From the NCBI GenBank assembly GCA_947034885.2, contig OX344755.2, positions 7,442,501 through 7,506,500 on the forward strand: a stretch of DNA of 64,000 bases. Reading direction: 5' to 3'. Under the pieces are notes generated by a model that saw only the letters and a program-made list of their open reading frames with translations, did not search any database and was not told the origin of the DNA. Origin of the DNA: Thuidium tamariscinum (lineage: Eukaryota; Streptophyta; Bryopsida; Hypnales; Thuidiaceae). Positions 49,401 to 62,558 of this stretch are shown piece after piece. The position numbers and the translations under genes were made by a program. Each line of letters begins with the position of its first letter. Position 1 is the first letter of the stretch.

Positions 49401-52400
49401 TGTTCCCTTTTGTGATCAAATGTCTGCAAGCTTGTGTTGCACATACAGTTGAGGGCTATCACGTTTAGTCGTGGTTGTATGATCTTCTTGTTTTAGGTCT
49501 CTGTGGTTCCAGGGATTTGAACGAGACCGAGGAGGAAGTTTATCGCCTGTGTTTGGGTTGGGATCTAGTGTATGCCCATTGTGCGGGCAAATCCAAAAAT
49601 CGAGCTTCGGCAATGATGGTCAACTCCTTCCTCCGAATCTGAAGGTTCGTGGTCACTCTTAGATTTATAATATTTACGGCTGTCTTCCAGGTATCAAGGT
49701 TTTATTGAACTCTTTGCCTAATCACGTCCTTACCTATAATATATTTTGTAATTTAACAACATGCAATCATCGATATTCGTTTTTAAAATCGCCATCTGGG
49801 ATATGACCAAGAAGCTTGACTTCAAATGCACTTTGGTTGTGCAAGAGTTCATGTAGCTGATGGGAGACACAAGAAAAAATCATCTCTCTTTCAACGACAA
49901 ACGATGGTTCACAGTGCTGTTCCCTGCCCTCCAGGTAGGACCTACATCCAGTTCAAACTTTCATGGACAATAGTGTAGTGTCAAACTCTCTATCACATTG
50001 GAACTTACAGTGGTTCACCTTGAACTATACTGCTCAGGGAGCTCACATTCAAACCATATCGGCGTACTACAGAATATAAGAAAACACATTAAATGGTCAT
50101 AGTATATGAAGGTCTCAAAGTTCTTAGCGCGGCATATCCCGACATCTATCCGAAAACTCACCGACATCTTACTCGTTCTTTCTAAGTCATGGTTCCAATC
50201 ATGCTGCTACTACAAGCAAACCATCAATGATGTTGAGATCTGGTAGTAGTTGATTTGAAGAACAATGATTGCAAGCCACCAGCTAATGTCAGACGTTTTT
50301 AATTGTTTTGGTGGTATTTGTCCATGTCTTATAGGGACTCTCGGATTTAACGTCCAAGCTCATCCAATTTCTGACAGTTTTTATTTATTACTCACAATAG
50401 GATCTCTGTAGCCAGCGTCCATTTGGGCTCAATCAGTGTCTTCCCAAAGTATTAATGTGTATCTTGATGACACAGCCTGCGAATAAAGAGAAAATTGAAC
50501 TCTTAGGAGAATGGCTCAGATACGCACTTTACCAAAACGATTGTAAGGATTATGATGGACGATTTGCTGACGTGGAATCTGCCTTCATTCTGTATTCTAT
50601 TGCATTTTTGGAAATTGTGCGTCAGGTATGAAAGCTGTATCCCTTTAACATGTTTGCAGTCTACAAGATTTTCTTCTTTTCCATACGTCTATGTCATTCG
50701 TCAAGATGCGTCATGTAAACGTTTTCATTTACCCATGTACAAGAGAATTAGTAGTGTTTAGCGAAGTGTGTCACAGAGGGTTTCTGGTTTCAGACATAGA
50801 CATGGATGTTGATGACGTTAATAATTTATTAAAATTTTAGAGGATTTTTTAGTATCCATGTTCTCGGATGGGCCAGGTGCGGCTCCAATGTGAAGAGAGG
50901 GGAGATATGCTGCTTCATGTGTGGCGGCAGATTCTGCGTCTTTTCAGTCAGGTCGATTTCCCTAGATTCCCTGGCTCCATTTTCAAAGGTAGGTGCATAT
51001 TTGAAAGCTTAGTTCTCTTGCATAGTCCTTAAATATCTTGATCGTGTAGCCAATTCGATCAGTGTAGCCTAATTGTTTTTTCAGGGGATTATCAGTGAAG
51101 CTTAGTTGTATTTCAGGTTACATCTCTTGATCGTTTAGCTTAATCGTTTTTCCAGGTAATGATTCGAGTTGAACCAAAGCTATTATCAATATTGAAGGAA
51201 ACCTCTTCGGTGAATGACATTGTAAATAAATACAAACTAAAGATTGATCATCTCTTGAACGAGCTAGCAACAACCACTCATAATCTCGAGGTTAATGAGG
51301 CGGAGCTTAGGGAGAAGGAGCACCAATGGTCTCAGTTGAAACGATGTCGTCTCTGTGCTGGAGATGGTCATGGTCATGGCCATGGTCGCGGTGAATGGAC
51401 GAAGGGATCTACAGCACCAGGAAAACGTGGACCTGGCACTGGTGGAGATTCTGAGGGAGATGCAGGAACGTTTATCTTCGATAAATCTCATCAGAGGGGT
51501 AAGGGAATCACCGTCTTCTGCCTATTCTAATGTGCAGCTCAACTGATAGCTATGGAAATTTCTGGGCGTTTTAATTGCATAGCAGATTACAATCTCAATT
51601 CTATTATTCAGTGACTTTTTTATTGGTCTTTGATCGAGCGAGAAATTTTTCAATCAAAACCTGGCTACCATCCAATACGTCCTGGTAGTCTGAAACTCCT
51701 GGGTACCTAGTGTACTCTTCCAGAATAATTGAGCTGCATCGCTCGTTACCGATGGAAGCGAATTTAATGACACCTTGAATTTATATTCTCTGTGGATTTC
51801 TATCGTGTGACCGCCTGGTTGTTGTAGGACGGTCTGGTGTTACTGGATTTCCTTCTATCAGGGTGTGATTCAGATTACGCACATCGACATCATTTCCCTG
51901 CCATTTCTGTTCAGGAGGAGATCAGGACAATGAAGACGGCGGTCGTGGGGGAGGGGCAGACACTAGAGATGGAGCTTCGAAGCTTGGAGGAGATCAAGGT
52001 GCGGCTAGTCCTGGTAGTCCAGGCAGTCCTGGCAGTCTGGATGGTCCAGGCGGACTTGAAGGCAAACAAAAAGAAGACTTGGATTCGTACAAACCTGGCA
52101 AAATATCAGAGGGTTATGTTCACCCGGATGGATTACATGCGGATGTGGGAGCACAGCCAGATCCAGACACGACTGGAAGAGGCCTTTTCTTTGATATTCT
52201 GAAAAGACCAGTCACAGCTCCAGGACGACTGATTACGGCTATCATGGAAGAGTTTCAACTGGCAGGTGGGGTGGTGCACAAAGTTTTTGCAGATGGAGAA
52301 GAACCAGAAGTGATGAAGGAGCCGGAAGTGACAGGCCTAACAGCTGAAGACTTCGCCATGCTGGATGCCACAGATGACATGGCTGAAGAACTCGATGTTG

Positions 52401-55400
52401 GAAGCATTAACAAGGCTGCTCTCAAGAGTCTGGCAACCGATAGCCTTCGTGTTCTCGAGCACGTTCCTGAGGATCAACTAGAAGATTCGATGGCTGATAA
52501 GCTCACTGGCCTACTTGGAAGATTTCGTAATTTGAAACTCAGTACCTGGGATGGTGAAGAGAGTTCAGAGGAAGGTGAAGGAGGAGGTGGAAAGAAGAAG
52601 TCTAGGTAGGTCTTCCATTCCAAAGACTTTTTGGTAGCGTTTTTAATTCTAATACACTGACAGCGAAAAAATCTTCTTTGGAGTTTTTCGAGACGGACTG
52701 GAGTTAAATAAAAGAAAATAATAACGAACTGCACATCAATCTAATAGTTTTTTGAACAATAAATCTTCAAAGGCATTTCTTCCTGTCTAAGTTATATTTT
52801 GAATTGCCATTAGGTGGGGACGACTACAACGGGGATTCGAGGACTCTAAAAAACGTCAAGATAAGTTGGTTTCTATTGTCCAAGAGTTGCTGGAACGCTC
52901 AAAGAAGCCACCAACCAAAATGTATGACTCTACCTTAACATAAATATTTAAATACATGACATTGGAATCTGGATGTTTAAATGTTTCACGGTCGTATCAT
53001 TTCTGCTTTTTCATAACTAGAGTGTCTTGTTCTCATCGATTGGCTTATCAAACATGTAGGACAAAGCCAAAGGATTTACCCAACATACCGCTTGGGTTTT
53101 CCAAGATGATGAAAGTAAATCCACCTCCAAAGGTGATCAAGTTGTTCAATGAGCATCAGGTATTTTCACGAACGAACTCTCCCGCCCCTCCTTCCGCTCT
53201 CCCAAATATCGTTTATGTTAAGGTATCACACTCTTAAGTTACAAGTATCTGACTGCGCAAGTTGATCCGAGATTGCTGTGTTTAATAAAATGTTCATTTA
53301 AATCTGAACATAGTCTCACTGGTGTATTTTTCGTTCTTGAGCTCTTTCTGCATATGGAAAAACTTAGAGATCTTGCCTTGCAGGTGGTCAAGCTAGTGGA
53401 TGCAGTTTATCAAAAGAAGATTGAAGCGGATGTTGTTGATGACGCGCAAGGAAACGAAAGGCAGAATGCTTGCGAGTTTCTCTATGATTACATGCTGAAC
53501 TCCTATGGTCTGAAAGGATTGGCGGAATCGGCAATTCACGGAGTCTTTAGGAGGATCAAACAAATGATGATTAAAGGCATAGACAAATTCCACAAGGTGA
53601 AATCCTGGTTACGTATTCCCCTTCTCTTCGCTTGTGATATAGTCAGGAATCCAGTATATGGTGCTTCTCTACCAGGATGCTGTGAAGTCATGAACTTCAT
53701 GAGTTTAGAAATCTGTGGCTTCTCTGGTTCTGGCATCTGTAGATGTAATCCAGCTACCTCCGTACGCAAACGTTTTAATTTGTTACATGGATGTGACTGT
53801 GCTGTTTTAGAACCGAAAAGCTCTCTTGAGTGCCATCCTTAATTTATATCTGTCTGCTGTAAAGCTATACGAATTTATGTTTTTTTTCTCATTAAAAGTT
53901 TCTGCATTGTCTTGTACATTTTTTTTCTTAAGTTCCCCTTCACCAGCTCATGTGGTTTTTGCAATCTTTGCAGTTGCGACTCTTCCAACAATTTTGCGGT
54001 TTTGATCCACTTCGAGGATATGGAGAACCTGACTTTTATCTTTATCTTAGGTGCCTAGCAAAGGCACAGAGCAAAGTGGGCGTTCTTTTTCCAACTGAGA
54101 ACGAAGATGGGACATTCATCAATACTAATCCTAATCAAACAGATATTCTGTTGGAAGAACCAACCTTTCTTGCTCAATTTAGAGGTAGTAAGGACATTGC
54201 AGTAGATTTTCTGGAACAATTTGCTGCAGCTAATGGTTTCGTTGAGAAAGTCTCCAATGAGGTATTTCACGTCTTTTTGCGTTGAGATTCTATGCTTTTT
54301 TGAGGGGCTAGCGTGATTTCCGACTCCTCCTAATTTTACCAAGGCACGTACACAAATACGATGATAAATTGAGCGTTCCCACAAAAATTTATGTTGTCAT
54401 GGTATTTTAAACAGGTGCAAAAGTTGGTGAAATCACCAACTGTAAGAAAACTCGACTTTGACCTCATGATGGAGGCCATCATCGAAGTGGCACCACACAA
54501 GGTGGGTTTCTTTCTCTGAGGCTTAATGTTTTAATCCTTGAATGCTTTTATCATTTCGTTGAACAAGGATTCATAAAACACAATGGTTAACTCTGGTTAT
54601 TGTTGCAATTCAAACTTCTGTATATTGCTGTTCTTTGAGCTCTGCTGGGATATGGTGCTCCTTTGAATCCTCTTCGATGGCACAGTCGTTCCTTTAAGAT
54701 TTTCTAATTTTCTAATAAAATACTTCATCACTTTAGTTCTAGATTTATGCAAATATTTGTCTGCAATATTTTATTCAACTTACCATCCTTAGGGTTTAAG
54801 TTGAACCAAGAAAGTACACGTCAACTTGCTAATTCAAGCTCGATTGGTGTGAGTTCAGGCCGATACTAAGAAGGCTGCTGCAAAACCAAAAGGAGCTACA
54901 AAGGCAGCTCCGGCGATGACCAAGGAAGAAGTGGGGGCTCTACATCTAATCTCATTTTGATCTTTTTAAAAAAAGAACTCATGTCGCAACTATATTTTAG
55001 TGACTAACCTTTCGGTTTTGGGATATTATTTCGGATCTCTTGTCTATCCCCATTCAGATTGAAACTGCATGGGATAATGATTTCTCCATCAGATGACTAT
55101 GATACGGTCAAGTTTCTTCGTGTACTCACAAATTGTTGTTGAGGTTTGAAAACAGAGTGCAGCACTAGAAACACTATTCAAAGCTGGTGATGCAAACCAA
55201 GACGGTGTCTTAACCTTTAATGAGTTCCGCGAGATTATTCAGACAGCTGATTCATCAGTCTCCGAGAAGAAGGCCCTACGTATGTTTCGAGAGACATTGC
55301 TGCTCATGCCTGATGGCGGAGATAATATTTCTCCTGCTGCGTTTGCTACTGTTGCGCATTCCAATGACATCCGAGCTACTGCTGCGATGATCTATGAGCT

Positions 55401-55920
55401 TCTCAAGAAGACTTGGTTGCAAGTAAGATAAATAATTAGTCTCATCTTTTGATTATTAAAGATTTTCTTCCTCTTGTAATTTCTGAACTCCGAGTTCTTG
55501 ATAACAAATAGTAATACAAGAAGGACCTGAAAATCTGCTGGTTTAGGGTTGACCAATGGAGGTATGTAATTGTGTTCTTAATGCAGAAGTTGATGTGTCT
55601 ACAAAAATGAGATGTGTTCAGATCATCCAATGAATCTAAAATTATGCGTTTCACCGTGATTTTCCAACTTACCCGTCCTGAACCTGGATTTACAGATCCA
55701 AAATGATGTGAACGAGGACAAGACCAACAAGACAGATTGTGAGGACATGCGTAATGCATTGGAAGACATGTTGATCGAGAAGCGACCTGCAGAGGTTTAT
55801 AAAGCAGTTCAGGCATTCTCAACCTTCGTACTCAGGTTCTGTGGCGGAGAGGAGGGGCCTGGGCCCGGATCTGATGAACCGGCGGCTGAAGCTAAAGATG
55901 AGGAAGAAAGTAACGACTGA
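46473..55920 (+). CDS. Large axonemal-type protein: dynein-light-chain-like segment plus EF-hand
   Basis: Sixteen exons join in phase to about 1358 residues: 46473-46923, 48087-48568, 48962-49279, 49513-49644, 50401-50625, 50877-50951, 51156-51498, 51915-52605, 52814-52921, 53060-53159, 53384-53596, 53974-54261, 54415-54501, 54859-54930, 55156-55422 and 55696-55920. Residues 1-150 are disordered, rich in Arg and Ser-Pro. Around 515-600 the pattern YSIAFLEIVRQVRLQCEERG with LLLHVWRQI resembles the axonemal dynein light chain (p28-type) motif, followed by a coiled coil. A Gly/His run (GDGHGHGHGRG) and a collagen-like SPGSPGSPGS sit near 640-720. A helical C-terminal region follows. An EF-hand loop DANQDGVLTFNE lies at about 1207-1218, and the tail is acidic. 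A role in the sperm flagellum is inferred. The 48962 start of exon 3 is the least certain join. Confidence 0.8.
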
Positions 55921-57239
55921 CGTGAGAAGGTGGAAGGGTATGTTGATCAGTTGAGAAACTGCAGGCTCACTGTTGGAAACTACCGACTGAGTTGTCCTAA
56001 TACTGCGTGCAACACTAATCTACGAAATTAACAATACTTTGACTATTAGTGCAAGTTGAAATATCATTACAAGTATTGTTTTAATTTCCGCAAAATAAAT
56101 TTTATGGTGACACTAATGTAGAAATGAAATTTTGTAGACTGATTTTGAAATTGTTTTGAGGGTTGTCAAAATGTCAATTTGTGTTTTTCCCCTTGTGTTT
56201 TCATTTTCACATCAAAAAGGTCTGTATTTGAAAACTGTGATGACATGTTTCTATGTTTCTACTTGGGGTTTAGTAATAAATCAGGTATTAAAGTTATGGG
56301 ATAAAATATAGGAAGGTTGAAAGATGTGTAAAACTCAATTTTGATTTCATTGATTTCATTGGTTAAAATTTGAGTTTATAGGGACCTGATCACTCTACAA
56401 GGGTTGAAGTACTTTATTTCCAAATACACACTTTTAGGATGAGTAATAAAAATACAAAATGAACATTTAGGATGATTGAGTTATCCAACCAAGCTTTGTA
56501 TTGTTGAACTTAATGCATTATTTAATTAAGCTTTGTTATATAAGGTTGAAATACATCACATTGACATTATGATATGTATCAATAGTATCTTTCATTGTTG
56601 AATTTAGATGCAATAATTACTTGATATGTATCAATAATATTTTGTTAAATTGTTTTTTTCATTGTTGATCTTAGATGCAATAATTTCTTGACCATCATGG
56701 AGTTGAGGAGCTCATTTGGTTTGGAAATGGGTAACTTTGAAAAAGTGATTGGTAAATGAGAGCAAAAACTCTTTGTTAGATTTTATTGTTAAATCTTTTA
56801 TTGAATTGAAGGTTTCATGTTTGTCTCAAGATAAATGTGTTCTTTCAATATTGTAACCTTTTAATGATTGGCAATGTAAATGCTTGCCTCAAAATTCAAA
56901 AGCTTAGAAGTTAAGTATTGGTAATTTTTAACATATAGAATGTACTAAGCAACAAGCATCACCTAAATGCAATAATGCATCCTATGCAAAATGTAATTCA
57001 TAATAGGTGAAAGTAAGGATTTTTTTTGGTTTTTGGACAAATGGTGATGTGGCCTTCTTTTTATGAAGGTTTTAAGTTGACTTGCTCCTTAACTTAGGGG
57101 GTAAATTGGACATTCAATTGGCTAAAAAAAACCTTGGGTAAAAGCATGAAATACTTGCACTAATTTGCATTACATGTTGTACACCTATCACAAAATTGGG
57201 CATACCCGTTATCAGGATTTTCTCATTGTATTTCAAATT
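55921..57239. other. 3' region of the axonemal gene and spacer
   Basis: Probable 3' untranslated sequence, then AT-rich spacer. No frame or repeat stands out. Confidence 0.55.
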
Positions 57240-57860
57240 CATATTTTAGTATGTTTTTTTTTTAAATTTACTATTTTTTACTTCAATTTTCTAATTTGTC
57301 ATACTTTAGGTTATAAATTTTTTGTATTGTAATAAATATGAGATGGTGATTTTCACTTCAAAATTTAGACACCAAATTTCTATTATAAAGTTACATAAAG
57401 GAATAGTAGATATTCTCTAGAAAATAAAAATAATATCATTGTCCTCTACATAGATGCAAATAATGCTTTGTTGTGCCCACATTCTTTGAAAATTTCAAAC
57501 TAAACCTCCTCATAACTTTTGACTCACTAATCCAAATGGAATGATTCAAAGATTCCTGCATACACAAAGTTTTAAATAAAAATTTTCATATTTCATTTTT
57601 TCAAAAAATTATTTTTAAAGAAGTTTTTTTATCTACCCAGGCTGCCTAGAGATCAAAGAAAATCACATATCATGCAATAACTTTTTGACTATATAGTCAA
57701 ATTTTATGAAACTTGTTGGACCTTAAAGCTACTCCTTGGGCACATGTTGTGTGAAAATTTTAAAGAAAAAGAATAAGAACTCCATCCACAATGAGCTGCC
57801 CGAAATCGCTATGTTGCCAAAAAACACAGTTTGGTCCTTTAGGGGTTAATATAATCATAG
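57240..57860 (+). repeat. Dispersed AT-rich repeat, copy C
   Basis: Contains CTCATAACTTTTGACTCACT, the CTACCCAGGCTGCC block, the CTTAAAGCTACTCC block, AATGAGCTGCCC and a final TTTAGGGGTTAA, in the same order as copies A and B. It is closest to copy A. Confidence 0.65.
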
Positions 57861-58506
57861 TATTACCTCTAAATGTAATATAATCAATAAGTGTTTCTTG
57901 CTTTCACCCTAATCACCAATTTGACTAGTGGGTTTTTTTTAATAATTCATCAATTGTGCATTTTATCTAGGCAATTTTACATCCTTTGGCTTTGGCCCTT
58001 GATTTGCAACAAGAATAGTTGTTTCATTTTAAAAATTTGTTCTATAAGGCTATTGATCACACTTTGTTCTCCAATTTTTTTAAAATTATGATTCACTTAA
58101 TTTAGTGAACTAATTGCAAGATGCTACATTGTTATTAGTCACATCAAAATTTTACTATCCATAAAATTTTCGACTATGTTTGCATTAGCTTTTACAAAAA
58201 GGTCTTTAACTCTATAATACTATTATAAACACAAATTATTGTAAGAAACACAATGTGTTTTCAGTATCATTTTGGCATTGTACACTTTTTAATTTGAGAA
58301 TACAATTTAATTAATTCTTTTTTGAGAAGGCCCTCTATGTGAAGGAAAAGCTTAGGAAAATTCTCGAAATAGGAGAATTAGAAAAGTGGAAAATCTCATG
58401 AAAATGGGCATATTAACATTTTAATTTGTAAAAATAGGTAAATCAATTTTTCCAAAATCTAAAAATTGGCAATTTGGAAAGTTGATTGATGGTGATGAAA
58501 TTTCAC
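57861..58506. other. Intergenic, no feature seen
   Basis: AT-rich sequence without gene or repeat that I can define. Confidence 0.5.
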
Positions 58507-58510
58507 CAAA

Positions 58511-58828
58511 ATGGCGAATTTTGTTAAAATGATAGTATTCCATTAGTTTGACACTTTTGGCAATTCAAACTGCACGGTCTGAAATCTAAAATTGTCATAG
58601 ATTTTTGAAATCTATAGGTATTGTAGAGGTTTGAAATCTACATCTATCCAAGATGTTTCAAACTACTCAGTCTAAAATCTAAATGTGTTATGTGTCATAG
58701 ATTTTTTAAATCTACATGTGTCCTAGGTGTTTGAAATCTATACCATTCCTAGATGTCAATTTTCAGTTTAGACCATGCAGTCTAAAAAATGGCATAAGGA
58801 ATAATGCCATTTCAATGAAATTTGCCAT
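58511..58828. mobile_element. MITE, 318 bp, CAAA target duplication
   Basis: The ends ATGGCGAATTTTGTTAAAAT and the inverted ATGGCAAATTTCATTGAAAT are flanked by CAAA at 58507-58510 and 58829-58832. The interior carries several GAAATCTA/TAGATTT words in both orientations. End sequence and duplication length agree with the MITE at 16413-16680, so the two probably form one family. Confidence 0.72.
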
Positions 58829-59068
58829 CAAAAGAATAATCTTAAAACCACTCATCAATATTCACAAATTGCGTGCACCAAGAGTGTTGTTTGCATTCAT
58901 ACAGATGACATAAAATAATGTGTTTTTAGATTTTCTTTAGTAGAAATATGCTTTCCTAATATGCAAATGTATCATGAAAATTTCAACTTTAGATCCTTAA
59001 AATTGGAGACTCTTGAGATAGTAAAAAATCTCTAAACCTTACTTTGTGACAAATTAACAAAAAGAAGT

Positions 59069-59088
59069 ATATATATATATATATATAT
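59069..59088. repeat. TA microsatellite
   Basis: About ten TA dinucleotides in a row. Confidence 0.95.
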
Positions 59089-60171
59089 TTAAAATTTCTC
59101 ATAAGTAAGTGATGTTAAAGCCATCAAGTTAGACAGTTTGGTCTCACAAATGAATACTTTTGAATTTTTTAAAGTAGATTATTTGCAATTTTGCATTGTT
59201 TCAAAAATGATGATTTGCACGGAGCCCAACCCGTCCTTAAAAGGTTAGGCCTCATAGATGCCTCATGGATGATATGTCACCTATTTGTGTTTAAAATATT
59301 CAAATATTGTAAAAAAAATTGAATGGGAGAAATGATTGACAAAAGCGGTGACATATGTGGTTTCCATTCATCTCTTCAACCATTCAACATCTCAACATGA
59401 TTTGCCTAAGAGAATTATAATTTGTATCTTCTAAAGTACTTCAAAATTCTAGTGAGGCACACTGTATATTGGTCAATCATCCAAAGTGCAAACTTGGATT
59501 TGTCTTGTCTTTGTTTTATATGCTTCCAACAACCGATTAATCTTTTGTTCTAATTTTTCACCAACTAAAGTGAACACCCTTTTCACCAACCAAAGAGAAC
59601 ATCCTACAGGAAGGTCAAATATGACAAAAAAATAAAGTCATTTTCAAAAAAAATTGACACATGTCATCTCATGAATGATTTGATGTGACATGGACCCATG
59701 AAAATCTAACGTGGAAAGGAATGAAATTTTAACTTATTCATGAAGGTGCTTAAAGTGAGGATAGCTTGAAGTTTATCATTGTCCATTGCACATATTATTT
59801 CAAGCACTCTTTTTTAGATTGTAAAATAAACAATAGACAAAAAATAATACTCTACCATTAAATGCCTAATATTTGCATCTATGTCATTGTTTTTTCAAGG
59901 ACTACACCCCTTAAGCAGTTTGCTTAAAGATCAAAAATGAACATTATATATAAAAAGGCAATTCCAATTAAAATGGCAATTTTTGGATTGCTAAATACAA
60001 GATGTACAATCAATTTTTCATCATAACTAAGATGGATATAAGTACATTTGGGTATGATAATCTTATAATCAGCTAATTTGGGCCTTTCACATTTTTTTGT
60101 ACAATGTATACTATAATTGGTATATTTGGTAAGCATAATTATAATCACAACCTTATGTAATACCAATCACC

Positions 60172-61319
60172 TATACCAAATTTCAATTTACAAAAAATAA
60201 AAATTTATTTTTGGTGAATTTTTTAAGTCAATGTTTGTGGTTTTATATATTGTTTTGTTGCAAGCAAATAGTGATGAATATTTTAAGTTTAATAGCACAG
60301 ATATGTAAGAACATCCATATGTATATCTTTTATATTATAAAACACCCCCTGAAGTAAACAAAAATATGATCTAGGAAGAAATCAACATTAGTGGATTTTT
60401 GAGGTGCATAGAAGGCCCCCAAAGATTGACATGCACTCCTATTTAATGAAGAGCAAAACTAGTAGCACAAGTACCTACTTGCTTGTTGCTATCTTGTGTG
60501 AAGTACAAGTGAGGACTACAATAGATGACAAACCAACAAGGTACTATTATCAAATATTAAATTTGGATAGTACAATATTATATTGATGATTGTCAAAGAA
60601 GAATCCATTAGTGGAGTGAATGTACAATACTATATTATTATCTTAATGGTTGTACAATATAATGTTCATGGTTGGAGAATACTTGTGTCATCTTCATGTC
60701 CTAAACCCAAATTTTAAATGACAAAGCTTCATCATGGTCTCCCTGACCCACCCAATGGGAGCTATTGTCCCGTAAAAGTACATCAATATTTCTTTTCTTT
60801 TCCAATGAGCGGGTATAGGGGAATACTCTTCCTCAAGGACAATATTTAAATACAAAAGCACCCTTCCAACCACCTTTCTTAGAAACCCTCTTTAGAGCTC
60901 AAAAATCCTCTAATGTTTGAGGTGTCATATGACCAAACTTTGTAAAATAGACATCTCTATATTTTAACTAGATTTTTCCATTTGACCCTCACATTGTAAC
61001 TAGTTTTGTACATTTCACCATGATGATAGTACAATTACTTTGCCAAAATCTAGTTAAAACATAAAGATATCTATTTTACAAAGTTTGGTCATATGATGTC
61101 TGGTATTGATTTTTTCACACATTATATTTTTCTTACATAAGGGGGTGTTTTTCTAATATGAAAGGTGTGTGTATGGATATTTCCTACGTATTCATGCAAT
61201 CTGATTAAAAAAAATCATCACCAATTGTTTTTCAAGAAAATAATATGTAAAACCACAAACATTGACTTAAAAAATTCACCAATTTTTTTTTTACTTTTTG
61301 TAAGTTAAAACTTGGTATA
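60172..61319. mobile_element. Foldback element, about 1.15 kb
   Basis: The left arm from TATACCAAATTT through GAATTTTTTAAGTCAATG (60172-60245) is matched inverted at 61250-61319. Second and third inverted pairs lie inside (around 60300-60360 with 61120-61190, and 60920-60990 with 61045-61105). It has no coding capacity. Related sequences of about 95 bases flank it as direct repeats at about 59955-60050 and 61475-61560. That may be a long duplication or two copies of another repeat. Confidence 0.6.
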
Positions 61320-61813
61320 TTCGATCGGGATTGGATAAAAATTGTCAATGAGTGATAATTATGCAACAAATAACAAAGCCAATTTTATTCCATATTATGT
61401 ACAAATCTTTGAATGGCTTGAAAACACAATTTGTAAGCTTTCAATATCCAATTATACAATAGAAAGTTAAAGGAAATTTCAATTAAATTAGCAATTTTTG
61501 GATTGCTAGTTATAAGATGTACAGTTAATTTTTTCATCAAAACTAAAATGAGTGTAAATTTAAGCTTGGTCCAATAATAAATAAATTGGCATTTTCAATT
61601 GAATAATGCCAAGGTGCTTTATAAGGTAGACCAACCTATTGCATGTAATTTCTTCCATCTGACTTTCAACCCCACTTCTACAATAGAACTCATCCAAATC
61701 CATTTGTTTTCTTTTGACAATTTTAAAGACAATATAGATTCTAACTTAGGCAACATGTCAGCCTTTGATTTTCGAATAATTAATAAGTAATAGGTACATG
61801 GAATGACCATTAT

Positions 61814-62554
61814 GGGTGAGTTCAAGAAAGATCGGTCCTATTTCACGTCACGATCAAAGTGACAATGTTGTTTTTGGCAATAACTTTTGATGCATGAATC
61901 CTATAATTTTGAAATTTTTATTGGAGATGCCTAACTTGATTTTAATCAGATCCCTTATTTTTTGAAATTTTTAAAAATTAGTTTTATAATTAATTTTTAA
62001 TTTAGTTAATTTTTCACAATTAGGAGTTTCATGGTTTTTACTACATTAGGAGTACCCAAATTTAATGATTTAGAGCTCAAAATTTCATGGTATATTTGTA
62101 TAGTAGGGAATCATGTATCCGCCAAAGGAAATTTGAAAATATATTATTTTATGCCCTCCACATGAGTATAAATACTTCCATTGCGCGCAAATTTTTAACA
62201 TTGAAGATGGTTTTTAGATAATTCTTTTGGTGAAATCTAATCATCATCAACTATTCCCTAATGGCCAATTTTTAGTTTCTCAAAAAATTTCTTTTCCTAT
62301 TTTTTACAAATTAAAATATAAAAGTGCCTATTTTCATGGGATTTTGGCATTTTGCACTTTTCTAGTTCACCTACTTAGAAAATTTTCCTACTTTTTTTCT
62401 TCATAGGATATCTTCTTCTTCAAGAAATATAAATCAAGCATATTTTTCATATTTTTTAAAATTTATTTTTCTATTTTTAAAGTACTCCCAAAAAATCAGG
62501 AGTACTATCAATGGCCAAAGTGTACAAAAACCTTTTGGTCTTTCTTGAACTCAC
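61814..62554. mobile_element. Short non-autonomous relative of the large transposon, 741 bp
   Basis: Left end GGGTGAGTTCAAGAAAG; right end the inverted GTGAGTTCAAGAAAGACC. TTAT flanks both sides (61810-61813 and 62555-62558). The first ~150 bases, including CGGTCCTATTTC and GCAATAACTT, resemble the left end of the 18-kb transposon, with weaker likeness to about 300. There is no coding capacity. It is probably a deletion derivative or MITE of the same superfamily. Confidence 0.72.
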
Positions 62555-62558
62555 TTAT

